A stretch of 64,000 bases of DNA from Orrella daihaiensis (GTDB lineage: Bacteria; Pseudomonadota; Gammaproteobacteria; Burkholderiales; Burkholderiaceae_B). The notes below the pieces were generated by a model, which searched no databases, was not told the DNA's origin, and saw only the letters and a list, made by a program, of their open reading frames with translations. Every line of letters begins with the position of its first letter. Positions within the stretch are counted from its first letter, which is position 1. This document shows positions 25,550-34,932 of the stretch, in pieces. The stretch covers positions 2,418,001 through 2,482,000 of the forward strand of contig NZ_CP063982.1 of the NCBI RefSeq assembly GCF_022811525.1, given 5' to 3'. The translations under genes and the position numbers were made by a program.

Positions 25550-25582
25550 ATACAAATTCGGAGTTGAACTCTGAATTTGTAT
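25550..25582. promoter_or_regulatory. 14-bp inverted repeat upstream of the second DUF4143 ATPase remnant
   Basis: The arms match at 13 of 14 positions around a TTGAA centre, with ATACAAATTC on one side and GAATTTGTAT on the other. It is too far from apt (67 bases past its stop) and lacks a T-run, so it reads better as an operator or recognition site belonging to the decayed ATPase gene. Confidence 0.5.
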
Positions 25583-25599
25583 ATCTGGACTCACCGGCA

Positions 25600-25961
25600 T
25601 ACTTTCAAGTCAAATCCAGACCAAGTTTAAAGCTCAACTGACTGAATACCCAATCGTGATTGCGGTCGGTCCACGCCAGGCCGGCAAAACCACCCTCGTC
25701 CGCTCAGTACCGCCGGACTAAGCAAACGTCAGCTCAGAAAACCCCGGCACACGACAACTCGCTGCAGAAGATCCCAGAGCATTCTTAAAGCAATACCCAA
25801 CCAAGCCCATCTTCGACGAAATTCAGCCCGCGCTCGAATCCTTTCATCAAAAAGTTCATCCACTTGCACAACGTTCAGTTGTATACAGCGGTGAGCCCAT
25901 TGAGTTCAGTGACCGCACCACAGCAAAGAACTACAAAGAAGTTGCCAGCTTATTTATCTAG
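25600..25961 (+). pseudogene. AAA ATPase (DUF4143 type) with internal deletion
   Basis: One frame reads KAQLTEYPIVIAVGPRQAGKTTLVRS, with a Walker A motif, then after a TAA stop at 25719-25721 continues ENPGTRQLAAEDPRAFLKQYP and PIFDEIQPALESF (Walker B). At once, and in frame, it continues VHPLAQRSVVYSGE to a stop at 25959. Intact members have about 300 further residues between these parts, so a large internal deletion has joined the N- and C-terminal ends. It is the same family as the remnant near 7.1-7.6 kb. A palindrome sits just upstream. Confidence 0.75.
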
Positions 25962-25962
25962 A

Positions 25963-26241
25963 TCAGACCTCAACAAACCACTCAAGATGACGTTGAACCG
26001 GCAAACCGCTGCTAGTGACTAGCTCAGCCAATGTTGCCTGAATCAAGCTCTGATGTTTAGCATCAAACTCGTAGGTTTCCATCCAGGTGTGTTCACCAGC
26101 GCTACTGACTTCCGGTCGCTTTAATAACCGAGCCCGTGTACCAGGCACTGACTGCTCGATCTCGGTAACCAAAGCGCGGGCATCACGTGCCACATTGGGA
26201 TAATCGTCAGGCTTGAACTTATAGTAAACAAACAGATGCAT
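25963..26241 (-). CDS. DUF4936 family protein
   Basis: A 92-residue cytoplasmic protein with an N-terminal LFVYYKF strand and a ferredoxin-like alpha/beta pattern, ending TSSGLPVQRHLEWF. It matches the small DUF4936 family common in Burkholderiales, which has no assigned function. It lies 42 bases downstream of the MFS gene and is probably cotranscribed with it. Confidence 0.78.
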   Translation of the reverse strand: MHLFVYYKFKPDDYPNVARDARALVTEIEQSVPGTRARLLKRPEVSSAGEHTWMETYEFDAKHQSLIQATLAELVTSSGLPVQRHLEWFVEV

Positions 26242-26283
26242 AGCGTATGAACCTAAGGACTCACTTCAATAATTTTTATTGCA

Positions 26284-27489
26284 CTAGAGATCTTTTGCGG
26301 TAAGTAGCCGCTTAAACAATAGCAACCCCAGAACTGGTCCTGGCAGCAAATACCAGACCACCGCACTGCCCGCTGACTCGTACAAAGCCATCACCAGCAT
26401 AATCGAGACTGTCGATATAAAAAAGCCGATGCTGTTTTGAATGGCGAGCGCACCACCGACTAGATTGGGTGGACAAAGCTTGGCCGACGTCGCAGAAAAC
26501 TGCGCTGAGTCTGACACCACCGTCAGTCCCCAAATAATCAAAACCAGTGCCTTTATTACCCACAACGAATCCGGGATAAAGGGATAGGTCAGACACATTA
26601 AGCCAGAACTCAACAACGCGACAGCCGCCACCCTGGGGCTGCCCAAGTGTCGGCTCAAACGCCCGGCAGTCACTGCACCGATCGCCCCCATGACCCCCAT
26701 CACCACAAAGGTCAGTGCCGAGGTCATTGCCGAACTTGGTGTTGAGGTTGCAGACAGCACCACATCAGCCACCAGAAACGGCAGCAGTGTCCAGAACGCA
26801 TAAAGTTCCCACATGTGGCCAAAGTAACCCGAGGCACTAGCCCGAAACTTTGGATCGAGGAATACTTTTAACGCCGCTCCCCAGCGCGCCAAGCCAGCTG
26901 AGGCTGCCTGACGCTGAGCTTTAGGCAGGTTAGGCCCGTCACCCAACAAGTACACCATGACCGCAGCCATCAAGGCTAGCGCCGTTGATGTCAGCACCAC
27001 ACTCTCCCAAGCCCAGCCAATACCAGCGGCGCGTACACCATGGGGCAGTGCCGAGCCCAAGGTCAGCATGGCCACCAGCATGCCCAAAGTATTGCCCGTG
27101 TTCTGGGTCGACCAGGAGATGATCATCTTCATGCCCAGCGGGTAAATGCCGGCGATGGTCACACCCACTAGAAACCGCCAGACCAAGCCCTGATCAAACC
27201 CGGTGGCTGTCAATGCAAACAAGGCATTAAAGCAAGCACCGGTCAAACAACTCAACGCGCAAATGCGGCTTGCAGCAAACCGGTCAGCCAAACCAGTGGT
27301 AGCTAACAATAAGGTTCCAGCGATAAAGCCAAACTGGGTAGCGCTCGTTAACTGACCCAACTGAGCGGTACTTAAGCCCCACTGCAACATCAAGCTTTCG
27401 GCGGCACTATTGGGGCTAAACCACAGCGACGTGCCAAACAACTGGGCAATCACGATGATGGCGATGGGGTTCGATCGAAGCACGTTCAT
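26284..27489 (-). CDS. MFS transporter
   Basis: The 401-residue permease has 12 predicted membrane segments from the ATG at 27489 (MNVLRSNPIAIIVIAQLFG). It has the MFS loop 2-3 motif in a GLADRFAASR form and a long hydrophobic second half. Polar signatures such as SLWFSPNSAAESLMLQWGLS resemble transporters annotated as nitrate- or cyanate-like MFS proteins. The substrate cannot be named from the sequence. Confidence 0.87.
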   Translation of the reverse strand: MNVLRSNPIAIIVIAQLFGTSLWFSPNSAAESLMLQWGLSTAQLGQLTSATQFGFIAGTLLLATTGLADRFAASRICALSCLTGACFNALFALTATGFDQGLVWRFLVGVTIAGIYPLGMKMIISWSTQNTGNTLGMLVAMLTLGSALPHGVRAAGIGWAWESVVLTSTALALMAAVMVYLLGDGPNLPKAQRQAASAGLARWGAALKVFLDPKFRASASGYFGHMWELYAFWTLLPFLVADVVLSATSTPSSAMTSALTFVVMGVMGAIGAVTAGRLSRHLGSPRVAAVALLSSGLMCLTYPFIPDSLWVIKALVLIIWGLTVVSDSAQFSATSAKLCPPNLVGGALAIQNSIGFFISTVSIMLVMALYESAGSAVVWYLLPGPVLGLLLFKRLLTAKDL

Positions 27490-27594
27490 GGGTGAAGCCA
27501 TCCACAAAAAGCGTCTTGAGTTTTTCGAATACTACGCTCAATTCGCGCTTGTTCTCGAATCAGGCCAGAGTAAGCAGTGACACACAAGTACAAA

Positions 27595-27771
27595 ATGCCA
27601 TACCCACATCAGCTAAAGCAACCAATGCTTGCATTATGCTTGACCCAAGCTGAGGTCGCAGCTCACATGGGCACCACATAGTCTGTTGTTACTCGGCTTG
27701 AAGAAACGCACGTTTCGCCATCAAGCGGACAGCGCGATGAATCGGACAAGATTGAAATCACGCACCTTTAG
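27595..27771 (+). pseudogene. XRE-type helix-turn-helix regulator remnant
   Basis: The frame from ATG 27595 reads LTQAEVAAHMGTT, a TAG stop, then SVVTRLEETHV. This is the core XRE helix-turn-helix seen in HigA-like antitoxins, where the stop replaces the usual Gln. The C-terminal part is shortened and ends at a TAG at 27769, overlapping the tail of the opposite DUF985 gene. No intact toxin partner is adjacent. Confidence 0.6.
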
Positions 27772-28276
27772 AGACGAGTAGCGATTCGATCATAGGCCAT
27801 TGAACCGTATCGCGATAGCCAGCCTCAATGAGTTGGTCTTTGCTGGCAAGCTCAAAATCCTCGAACTCGAACCCGGGTGCCACCACGCAACTGACTAACG
27901 AGTGAGAATCGTTCTGAGCAAGGCGTGCTGCAAACCAAGTGCCTGCCGGGATCGTCAGTTCAAAACAACCACTGGCTACGCCCAGCGTCTGCGTATGCAC
28001 TACCCGGTCCCTGTTGCCAGCAACTGGCAATAACGAGTGAACCTCAACGTCACTGCCCTCATGAAAAAACCAGCTCTCATCTGATGCTACTCGATGCCAG
28101 GCCGAATATTGACCTGCTGCCAGCATGAAATGAATGCTAGTAAAAGCCGAACGCAGCCCGCCATGAATTGATGAATGCACCTGCAGAGGTGCACGATATG
28201 TTTCACGGTAATAGCCACCCTCGGGGTGCGGGGCGAGTGCAAGCTTTTGAATAAGAGACTGGGTGCTAGGGTTCAT
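27758..28276 (-). CDS. DUF985 (cupin 5) domain protein
   Basis: The 172-residue protein is a single cupin barrel of the DUF985 family. The N-terminus has LAPHPEGGYYRETYR, followed by FMLAAGQYSAWHRVASDESWFFHEGSDVEVH, then a C-terminal SLVSCVVAPGFEFEDFEL. The conserved His and Glu residues could bind a metal. The biochemical role of the family is unsettled. It is probably monocistronic. Confidence 0.87.
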   Translation of the reverse strand: MNPSTQSLIQKLALAPHPEGGYYRETYRAPLQVHSSIHGGLRSAFTSIHFMLAAGQYSAWHRVASDESWFFHEGSDVEVHSLLPVAGNRDRVVHTQTLGVASGCFELTIPAGTWFAARLAQNDSHSLVSCVVAPGFEFEDFELASKDQLIEAGYRDTVQWPMIESLLVSKGA

Positions 28277-28437
28277 GGGAAAGGCAACATTGGATATCAG
28301 CAGTTAATGGTATTTACTGGCGAATGATGGAGGTTATGTTCGATAGTTTTTAGTACAAGCTCACAAATAGCACTCACAAAAGCTACACTGGCAAGTCTAG
28401 GCTATAAGTCTTCGGGGAATCAAATCAAGCACAGCCT

Positions 28438-29589
28438 CTAACCGACATCACCCGATTCAACACGAGGCAATTCGGGCATGGTCAGACTCTTGGCCATCTC
28501 CTGATAAACAGTGGCATCCGGTAATCCAGCTTCAATCGCATCGAATGCCTTTAAAGATTGTGCCTGTATGCTCTCACGATAGGCTGGATCTTCTGCCATG
28601 CGCCTCATCCTGAAACGATTAGCATCGGCCATCATCGGGATTAGAGCTCGCGTCCAGTTACTTTGCATACCCAGCCTATCGGCAAATTCATCACCATGAA
28701 ACAATCGACATAGCGATTCCATGAGCATCATCGACACATCTACAGGTAACTTAAATATTGGCGCCAAGCGATTGCCAAGCGCGACTAGCATGGCCTGAGT
28801 CAACACCCGCGAACTCTCATCGGGCTTGGGTAACCGAGCATCAACCACGTCCAGCAGTTCTAGGGCCACAGCATGATCTGTCACTTTTGAGAGTAGTGTT
28901 GGATCGATGCCTAACAAATGCCCTACAACACGCCAGGCGTCATAAAGGCGTTGAGTCTGTTCATGGTTCAAGGTCAACCCAATGCGATCAAATGCCTCAA
29001 ACGGTACTACCGTGAAATCCAACCAGGTACGCAACATCTGCCATTGATCGATCGGCACTGCCTGCTGGCCATCCGGGCTGCTCCAGTCGCGTTGCAACAA
29101 GGTGGCCCTGACACGGGCATGCAACAAACGTACTTGCAGGGTATTGATGTACCCAGCACGGCCCACACTCATGCCACCGGGCTTGATGACACTGATTTTC
29201 CAGAGCTGGGTTTCAAGCAAACGCCGTGATACGGTCTGAGACAACAGATTCCCAGTACGCATTAAAACAGCTGCGATGAGCGGATCTGAATAGGTGTGAG
29301 CAAGCGATCCTGGACCTAGGGCAATACTCAACCAGGTTGGTCCGATCCAGGTATAGGGCTGCATGGCCAGATCAATTTCTTTAGACGGGACGGATAGCAC
29401 TGCCGCCTCACAATCTTGAAGCAGTCGCCTGAAACTCTCTGGCAAACCGTCTGTCGCTAAGACACCTTGACGCATCCCTTGTTCAAGCAAAGCCCTGACC
29501 GCTGGCGATGCTTGCTGGTAGTCTGCCAAAGCCTTATCAGCTAGGGGGTCAGCCTGACTCTTAAGTTCACGCATCAGCTCGTCGAGCAC
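28438..29589 (-). CDS. MpaB-like oxygenase (DUF2236)
   Basis: The 383-residue protein belongs to the DUF2236 group that includes fungal MpaB and the latex-clearing protein Lcp, haem-dependent oxygenases that cleave C-C double bonds. Family-like parts include IGPTWLSIALGPGSLAHTYSDPLIAAVLMRTGNL and QVRLLHARVRATLL (His for haem binding), then TWLDFTVVPFEAFDRIGL. There is no signal peptide, so it is likely cytoplasmic or peripheral. The substrate is unknown. Confidence 0.82.
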   Translation of the reverse strand: MLDELMRELKSQADPLADKALADYQQASPAVRALLEQGMRQGVLATDGLPESFRRLLQDCEAAVLSVPSKEIDLAMQPYTWIGPTWLSIALGPGSLAHTYSDPLIAAVLMRTGNLLSQTVSRRLLETQLWKISVIKPGGMSVGRAGYINTLQVRLLHARVRATLLQRDWSSPDGQQAVPIDQWQMLRTWLDFTVVPFEAFDRIGLTLNHEQTQRLYDAWRVVGHLLGIDPTLLSKVTDHAVALELLDVVDARLPKPDESSRVLTQAMLVALGNRLAPIFKLPVDVSMMLMESLCRLFHGDEFADRLGMQSNWTRALIPMMADANRFRMRRMAEDPAYRESIQAQSLKAFDAIEAGLPDATVYQEMAKSLTMPELPRVESGDVG

Positions 29590-29904
29590 ACTGAACTCCT
29601 TCTGATCTTACTCTGATGTCGCCATCAACCCACCGATAACTGACTTTGACACCCATGATGGATTCCCAATGAATCGCCAATGAATCACCAAGGTCATCCT
29701 GCTTACAAAACGATAAGCGCTTAGGGAGCAGCACTCCAAGATCAATCGCATTACAGATCATTACGCAGAATAAGAATCGGGTAATTTCAACGCTAAAACA
29801 ATGGCAAATGTTTTAATCTAGCCTTGGTATTCAAGAGAGTCTTGCAAATTAACCCCAATTATCTGTCTCGAGCGACACCAAAATTATCTGTTTAAGTACA
29901 TAAC
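29590..29904. other. intergenic region before the carboxylesterase
   Basis: This is a divergent promoter region. It holds a tandem 11-bp repeat CCAATGAATC(G/A) at 29666-29687 and two AATTATCTGT direct repeats at 29857-29866 and 29882-29891. I see no convincing gene; a short minus-strand frame starting at 29761 has no family resemblance. Confidence 0.4.
29857..29891 (+). repeat. paired AATTATCTGT direct repeats
   Basis: Two exact 10-bp copies are 25 bases apart, each preceded by an A- and C-rich stretch, immediately before the esterase start. Multiple terminal repeats of this kind occur at ends of IS21-like elements, but no transposase is present. It could also be an operator pair. Confidence 0.35.
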
Positions 29905-31650
29905 ATGACAAAATACCGGAGATGGCTACAAATAATTGTGTGGACCATGCTCTACGCAGGACTGACGGCCAACGTCTTTGCAAAAAATGTGCCTGTGGTG
30001 ATTCAAACCCCTTCTGGCTCAATAAAAGGGCAGCACAATACCAATGCAGGCGTCAATGAGTTCAGGGGAATCCAGTACGCCACTGCTGACCGGTTTGAGC
30101 CACCTGTTCCAGTCTCGAACTGGGCTGGCATTCTAGCTGCCACCAAGTTCGGCAGCAATTGCCCACAAGCTGCCCGCTTTAATCTGACCGAGGAAAGCCT
30201 TGAGGAAAACTGCCTCTACTTAAATGTCACGACGCCAGATAACGCCAAGCCTGACGACAAACTACCCGTTCTGGTCTGGATACATGGCGGTGGATTTGTC
30301 GGCGGCGGATCAAACCTATACCGGTTAGACCGAATAGCGAGAGAGGCCAACGTCGTTGTGGTATCTCTTAACTACCGCACTGGACTGTTTGGATTTATGC
30401 CTCATCCGGCGATCGATGTGGGTATCAATGGCAATCTAGGGCTTGAGGATCAACGAGCAGCACTTCGTTGGGTACAAAAGAATATTGCTTCGTTTGGTGG
30501 TGACCCTGACAATGTCACTTTGGCTGGTGAGTCTGCTGGAACAGGATTGATTTGCCTGCACCTCGCCAGTCCGGAAGCTGTGCGTGGCGCGTTTCACAAA
30601 GCCATCTTGATCAGTGGCGCATGCCTGCAGCAAATACCCACGCTAGAACAGGCACTAGCCGATCCAATTTGGGAGGCTGTGTCGCACAATCCCAAGGATT
30701 CCAACAGAAAATTTCGTTGCCCGGTTCCGGGCGACAAAGATTACTCAGACCAAGCATCTCTGGCTTGCCTAAAAAACCAATCAGTCAGTGACCTGCTACA
30801 GGCGCAGACCTACGAGGCAGGTAACCGATTGTTGAGTTTTGTGCCGGTTACAGGCAACAAAACGGTGCCACGATCTTTTCATGAAGCAGTCGGATCAGGC
30901 AACATCATGAAAGTACCGATGATCATGGGCAGTGCCACCCATGAACTCAGGCTCTACATTGCCTATGATGTGTTGGGTGATAATGGCACAAAGACCGAAT
31001 ACCCCGTCACTATCGATAACGTCAACCAGTACTACCTGCCGGCTTTTTACGGCACCGACGCTGCCATCCACCAAAAAATCCTGCAACGATATTTCGGTGA
31101 TGCCACGAATCCCATGAATCTGAATGGCGCCACCCTCGGATCCATGCTCTCGAGCTATAACCCGTATGTCGGCATCAATAACTGCCTGCATCTACAAACC
31201 GCCAATACGTTGAACGGTGTTGCTGGCATGCCGCCCATTTATCAGTTTGAATTCAGCGATCCCAATGCTTTAGTTCTAGGTGTAGGCCTCGCACCTGGCA
31301 AGGATCCTGGCTTTGAGCTTGGTGCCGTGCACTCGTCAATTCTGAACTACTTGTTTCCGAACTTTTCCAACACGATGGCTATCAATGCGCCTGATCTTCC
31401 GCCCGCCTCTGACGAACTAGCCTCGCAGATGATTGCATACATCAGCCGATTCATGCGAGGTGATGAGGATTTTTCTGGTTTCCCTGCCCAATGGAATGCC
31501 TACGATGGCTCACAAGCCTCACCAGCCTCTGAAAACGTGCTTCTTTTTAGACCCAATGAGATTAAGCTATTCAATGCATATGGTGGCTTAAGTCCTGACT
31601 CGACTGCGGGACACCAGTGTGCCTTCTGGAATTCTATGTATCCGAACTAA
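29905..31650 (+). CDS. secreted type-B carboxylesterase
   Basis: This is a 581-residue alpha/beta hydrolase with an N-terminal signal peptide (hydrophobic IIVWTMLYAGLTANVFA). The family features are the oxyanion GGGFVGGGS near residue 130, the nucleophile GESAG near 213, the acid Glu in SATHELRLY near 349, and the catalytic His in GAVHSS near 474. This is the full Ser-Glu-His triad of the PnbA/cholinesterase family. It hydrolyses ester bonds of unknown substrate in the periplasm or outside. The small lipoprotein gene 29 bases downstream may be cotranscribed. Confidence 0.9.
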   Translation: MTKYRRWLQIIVWTMLYAGLTANVFAKNVPVVIQTPSGSIKGQHNTNAGVNEFRGIQYATADRFEPPVPVSNWAGILAATKFGSNCPQAARFNLTEESLEENCLYLNVTTPDNAKPDDKLPVLVWIHGGGFVGGGSNLYRLDRIAREANVVVVSLNYRTGLFGFMPHPAIDVGINGNLGLEDQRAALRWVQKNIASFGGDPDNVTLAGESAGTGLICLHLASPEAVRGAFHKAILISGACLQQIPTLEQALADPIWEAVSHNPKDSNRKFRCPVPGDKDYSDQASLACLKNQSVSDLLQAQTYEAGNRLLSFVPVTGNKTVPRSFHEAVGSGNIMKVPMIMGSATHELRLYIAYDVLGDNGTKTEYPVTIDNVNQYYLPAFYGTDAAIHQKILQRYFGDATNPMNLNGATLGSMLSSYNPYVGINNCLHLQTANTLNGVAGMPPIYQFEFSDPNALVLGVGLAPGKDPGFELGAVHSSILNYLFPNFSNTMAINAPDLPPASDELASQMIAYISRFMRGDEDFSGFPAQWNAYDGSQASPASENVLLFRPNEIKLFNAYGGLSPDSTAGHQCAFWNSMYPN

Positions 31651-31679
31651 ACCTGCTTAACTAAAAACCAAGGACTGAG

Positions 31680-32024
31680 ATGACCTTCAAATATCTTCCG
31701 ATCATTGCATTTGCCAGCATCCTTGCTGGTTGTGCCGCTACCACTGCCACAGCATTGAACAAAGCCGATGGCACCATCGAGCTTGTGAGCACATCGAGAT
31801 CCGAAGATGATGCGCTTGAAGCCGCCCTGGACAAAGGAATTCAGCAGTGCAAGGCGAGCGGTAAAACCTTTGTGGTTCTCGATCGTCAATCCACTTATCG
31901 AGGTATTGATCCCAACTTGCGCGCTGCTATCAGTGTGGCTAGCGTTTTAACCAAGGGTGGATTTTATGGCGCAGGAACATCGTCAAGCGACTGGAGAGTA
32001 GTAGTTTTAGGTAAGTGTCAATAA
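31680..32024 (+). CDS. small hypothetical lipoprotein
   Basis: The 114-residue protein has a short signal peptide with a clear lipobox LAGC (Cys18), so it should be a lipid-anchored periplasmic protein. The mature part is alpha/beta with no family I recognise. The ATG follows AAGGA. It sits behind the carboxylesterase gene and faces the response regulator. Confidence 0.7.
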   Translation: MTFKYLPIIAFASILAGCAATTATALNKADGTIELVSTSRSEDDALEAALDKGIQQCKASGKTFVVLDRQSTYRGIDPNLRAAISVASVLTKGGFYGAGTSSSDWRVVVLGKCQ

Positions 32025-32087
32025 ATACGATAGCCTACCTAACCACACGGATCGAACACCGTTTAGTTTGATTTTGATTACCAATAT

Positions 32088-32819
32088 TTAATTCCCCACC
32101 ATCACTGGCGGACCCACGTAGGCGTAGCCTTTATTGCGCCAAGTCACAATCCGCAGCTCGGGATTGAACTGCACCAACCGCCTGCGTAGCCGACTGATCA
32201 AAGTATTTAAACGAATATCATTCAGATCCAGACCACTAAACCCTAGCACTTCATGCAATGTCTCTCGTGGGCAAACTGACCCGCGAGACTGCAGCATGGT
32301 TTTAAACGTCAGCGCTTCTAATGTTGTGAGCTCCAAAGTAGTGTGGTCTGGCGCCCTCAACAACCGGGAGGACTCAGAGAATGCCCACTCGGCCTGCTTG
32401 TCACCCAAACTTAGGCGAGCTAACAGACTCTTAATACAGGCATGTAGCTCCCTGAAATCAACCGGCTTGACCAAATAGACATCTGCACCTACCTCAAACC
32501 CAAGCACACGGTCATCGAGTTCAGCGCGGGCGGTCAGCATAATAATACCGACTTGGGGATGGCGCTGCTTGAGCTCTGATGCAATGGTATAGCCAGATCT
32601 GTCTGGCAAATTAATGTCGAGCACGATAATGTCAGGTAGCTGTGCGCTCAACTGACGGTCACTGCCTGCAGCATCTGCCGCTTCCATCACATCCATGCGA
32701 TGGTAGCGAAGCTGAAACGCAAGTTCTGCCCTTAAGTCATCGTGATCCTCGACTAGCAACAAAAGCGGCTTTCGTTCAAGCGAATTACTAGCCGGCTGGT
32801 TAAGTGTTTGTGGTGTCAT
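32088..32819 (-). CDS. OmpR-type response regulator
   Basis: The 243-residue protein has a receiver domain with phospho-acceptor Asp68 (IIVLDINLPD), the acidic pair in LVEDHDD, and the Lys of YLVKPVD. This is followed by a winged-helix DNA-binding domain (about 145-240) with RLNTLISRLRRRL. It lies 6 bases downstream of its sensor kinase gene, and both follow the TssJ-K-L-M block on the same strand, so it is probably a T6SS regulator. Confidence 0.9.
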   Translation of the reverse strand: MTPQTLNQPASNSLERKPLLLLVEDHDDLRAELAFQLRYHRMDVMEAADAAGSDRQLSAQLPDIIVLDINLPDRSGYTIASELKQRHPQVGIIMLTARAELDDRVLGFEVGADVYLVKPVDFRELHACIKSLLARLSLGDKQAEWAFSESSRLLRAPDHTTLELTTLEALTFKTMLQSRGSVCPRETLHEVLGFSGLDLNDIRLNTLISRLRRRLVQFNPELRIVTWRNKGYAYVGPPVMVGN

Positions 32820-32825
32820 GATGGC

Positions 32826-34862
32826 TCACTGCGGTTGAGGATCACGTATCAATAGGGGTAACTCAATTCGGAACTGTATATGACCAGGCTTAAGTAGATG
32901 AACTGTCAAGTTTCCACCATGTGCCTCGATCGCTTGCTTTGCGACATAAAGTCCAATACCGGCACCTGGCACATTGCCTTGCTCACCTTTGCGATAGTAT
33001 TTTTGAAATAACTTCGGCAGGTCTGCTTCAACGATCGCCTCATCGCAGATATTGGAGATAGTGACTACGACCCGAGGTGAGCCCAACGACTCGACTTGAT
33101 CAATTTGCGCCAGGATCTCTTGGTCCTCCATGCTGTACTTCACAGCGTTGTCAAAGACATGATAGAAGGCGGCATCTAGCCAACTGGCCTGGGCATCAAT
33201 CAACAACAAGTCAGGTCGTTTGATTTCATTCCAACTTAATCGCAAACGATGCTGATCACCTCGCCCTGCGTGTGATTGATAATCAAGCCACAGCGTGCAA
33301 TCTCGATCGCACTTGAACTCGGTTGATGTGAATTCAGATAAGACCGCCTCAAGTAAGGCGGGTAATTCAAGCACTTGGCGTTTGGTCTGCGGCTCACTAA
33401 GGGTGGTTTTTTCTGCAACGACCGATCGCATCAACAGATCATTTAATCGGGCTACTGCCCGACGGATGCGCCCATAACGTAAATCCCGTTCTGTATTTTT
33501 TTCATTTTCGAGCATTCCAAGGCTTTGAACCGAGCTGTCAATCACCGCCAAGGGTGTCTTGAATTCATGGGTAAGCCTTTCTAAAAATAACTGCAGGTCT
33601 CGGCTGCGACGAGCCTCAGTATCGGCCTGGATCTTTAGGGCATCAAGTCGTGCTTGCTGTTGCCAGTTGCGCCATCGGTTCTGGCGACTATCGTTCACCA
33701 AAGCCATTTGTAAGAGCACCAAGTGGATCACTAGACCAATCTGCCACATGCCGGTATTGACGGGCGTTGCCGGCAAAAAACCGAACACGGTCGCCATACT
33801 GATCCATTGTGAAATGGCAAAGATCAGAAACGCAACAGCAAGGAGGATATTTTGTAGGTACAGATTTTGCTGCAGGTTGCGAATACTGACTGCCAGAGAG
33901 CCCATGCCGTAGACAAAAAAAGCAGCCAGAACGACCTCCCACACATAGGGGCGCCATGCGACCCAAAGGCTCGCCAACACCACGAGTAGCATCAACATAA
34001 CGGCCATAAGGTCAGCAACTGTTTCAAGCCGAAGATGCCATTTACGTAACTGCAGCATTCGGGCTGCAAATGCAATCGCAGTAGCTGCCATGCCGGCAAA
34101 CGCCCAGAGCTGGATCGTACTATGCTGCTCTGGCCACGCACCAAACACCAAGGCATGCAAGTAACCGTTGGCGGCCAAGCTTGCCAATAAAGAGAAGCCA
34201 ACAAACCCCACATAAAGACCGTAGATTGATTGCCGAGTCGTTGCCCAGTTCACGACATTGACCAATAAAGCCAGCAAGAGCATGCCGTAAAAGATCCCAT
34301 GCAAGGCCGTACGCCAAGCCTGGGACTGGTAGTAAGTACGTTCGTCCATCAGCTCAAAGCTGCCGAACATGCGGCCCCCTGTTGCCAGCCTAACAGTAAC
34401 AACAGTCGGACTTTCTAAAGGCACGAAGGACGCAGCCAAATCCGGGAAACCCAACATGCGTTGATCAAACGACGCCAGCGTACCCAGTGCCATTGAGCTG
34501 CCGTCAGGGAGAAAAAACGTCACATCACGGGCATTGGGCGGATGAAAACGCAAGACCATGGGGACATTTAGCAAACGCGAGGGCACATCAATGATAAGCC
34601 TCACCCAGTAGACCTGTTCACCAAACCCCTGACCAAGCGGTTGGCTCAAGGCTTGCCAACCAGGTTGCGTTGAGCTTGGAGTATCAGTGACCGATAAATC
34701 GGTGTTAATGACCGAGGCATTGACGGTTACACCCGGTAACCCATCGACCACAACAGCATCTTTGGTTGTTTTAGCCAGCACCAAACCAGAAGTCGCCAGC
34801 AAGATGAGCATTGCGAGCAAACACCAATACATGGAAGGGGTAAAGCGGATAGTTGCTCTCAT
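32826..34862 (-). CDS. 7TMR-DISM hybrid-type sensor histidine kinase
   Basis: The protein is about 678 residues from the ATG at 34862, preceded by AAGG; a longer reading from 34916 is less likely. In order it has a signal or membrane anchor, a periplasmic 7TMR-DISMED2 domain (about 40-180, with the WVRLIIDVPS pattern), a seven-membrane-segment DISM block (about 185-400), a coiled linker, HisKA with LTHEFKTPLAVID (phospho-His), and a HATPase domain with DNAVKYS and GIGLYVAKQAIEAHGG. DISM domains usually sense carbohydrate- or cell-wall-like ligands. It is followed by its response regulator and preceded by tssM (70 bases). Confidence 0.9.
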   Translation of the reverse strand: MRATIRFTPSMYWCLLAMLILLATSGLVLAKTTKDAVVVDGLPGVTVNASVINTDLSVTDTPSSTQPGWQALSQPLGQGFGEQVYWVRLIIDVPSRLLNVPMVLRFHPPNARDVTFFLPDGSSMALGTLASFDQRMLGFPDLAASFVPLESPTVVTVRLATGGRMFGSFELMDERTYYQSQAWRTALHGIFYGMLLLALLVNVVNWATTRQSIYGLYVGFVGFSLLASLAANGYLHALVFGAWPEQHSTIQLWAFAGMAATAIAFAARMLQLRKWHLRLETVADLMAVMLMLLVVLASLWVAWRPYVWEVVLAAFFVYGMGSLAVSIRNLQQNLYLQNILLAVAFLIFAISQWISMATVFGFLPATPVNTGMWQIGLVIHLVLLQMALVNDSRQNRWRNWQQQARLDALKIQADTEARRSRDLQLFLERLTHEFKTPLAVIDSSVQSLGMLENEKNTERDLRYGRIRRAVARLNDLLMRSVVAEKTTLSEPQTKRQVLELPALLEAVLSEFTSTEFKCDRDCTLWLDYQSHAGRGDQHRLRLSWNEIKRPDLLLIDAQASWLDAAFYHVFDNAVKYSMEDQEILAQIDQVESLGSPRVVVTISNICDEAIVEADLPKLFQKYYRKGEQGNVPGAGIGLYVAKQAIEAHGGNLTVHLLKPGHIQFRIELPLLIRDPQPQ

Positions 34863-34932
34863 TGCCTTGTCTGTATGGCTCGCTATCAAGACAGCCTGCG
34901 CTAAAAAGTGCACCAACTACCAAAGCTTTGAT

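Noticed and set aside
29567..29761. 64-residue minus-strand reading frame beside the MpaB gene
   Set aside because: It overlaps the start of the DUF2236 gene, has no family resemblance and no good ribosome binding site.
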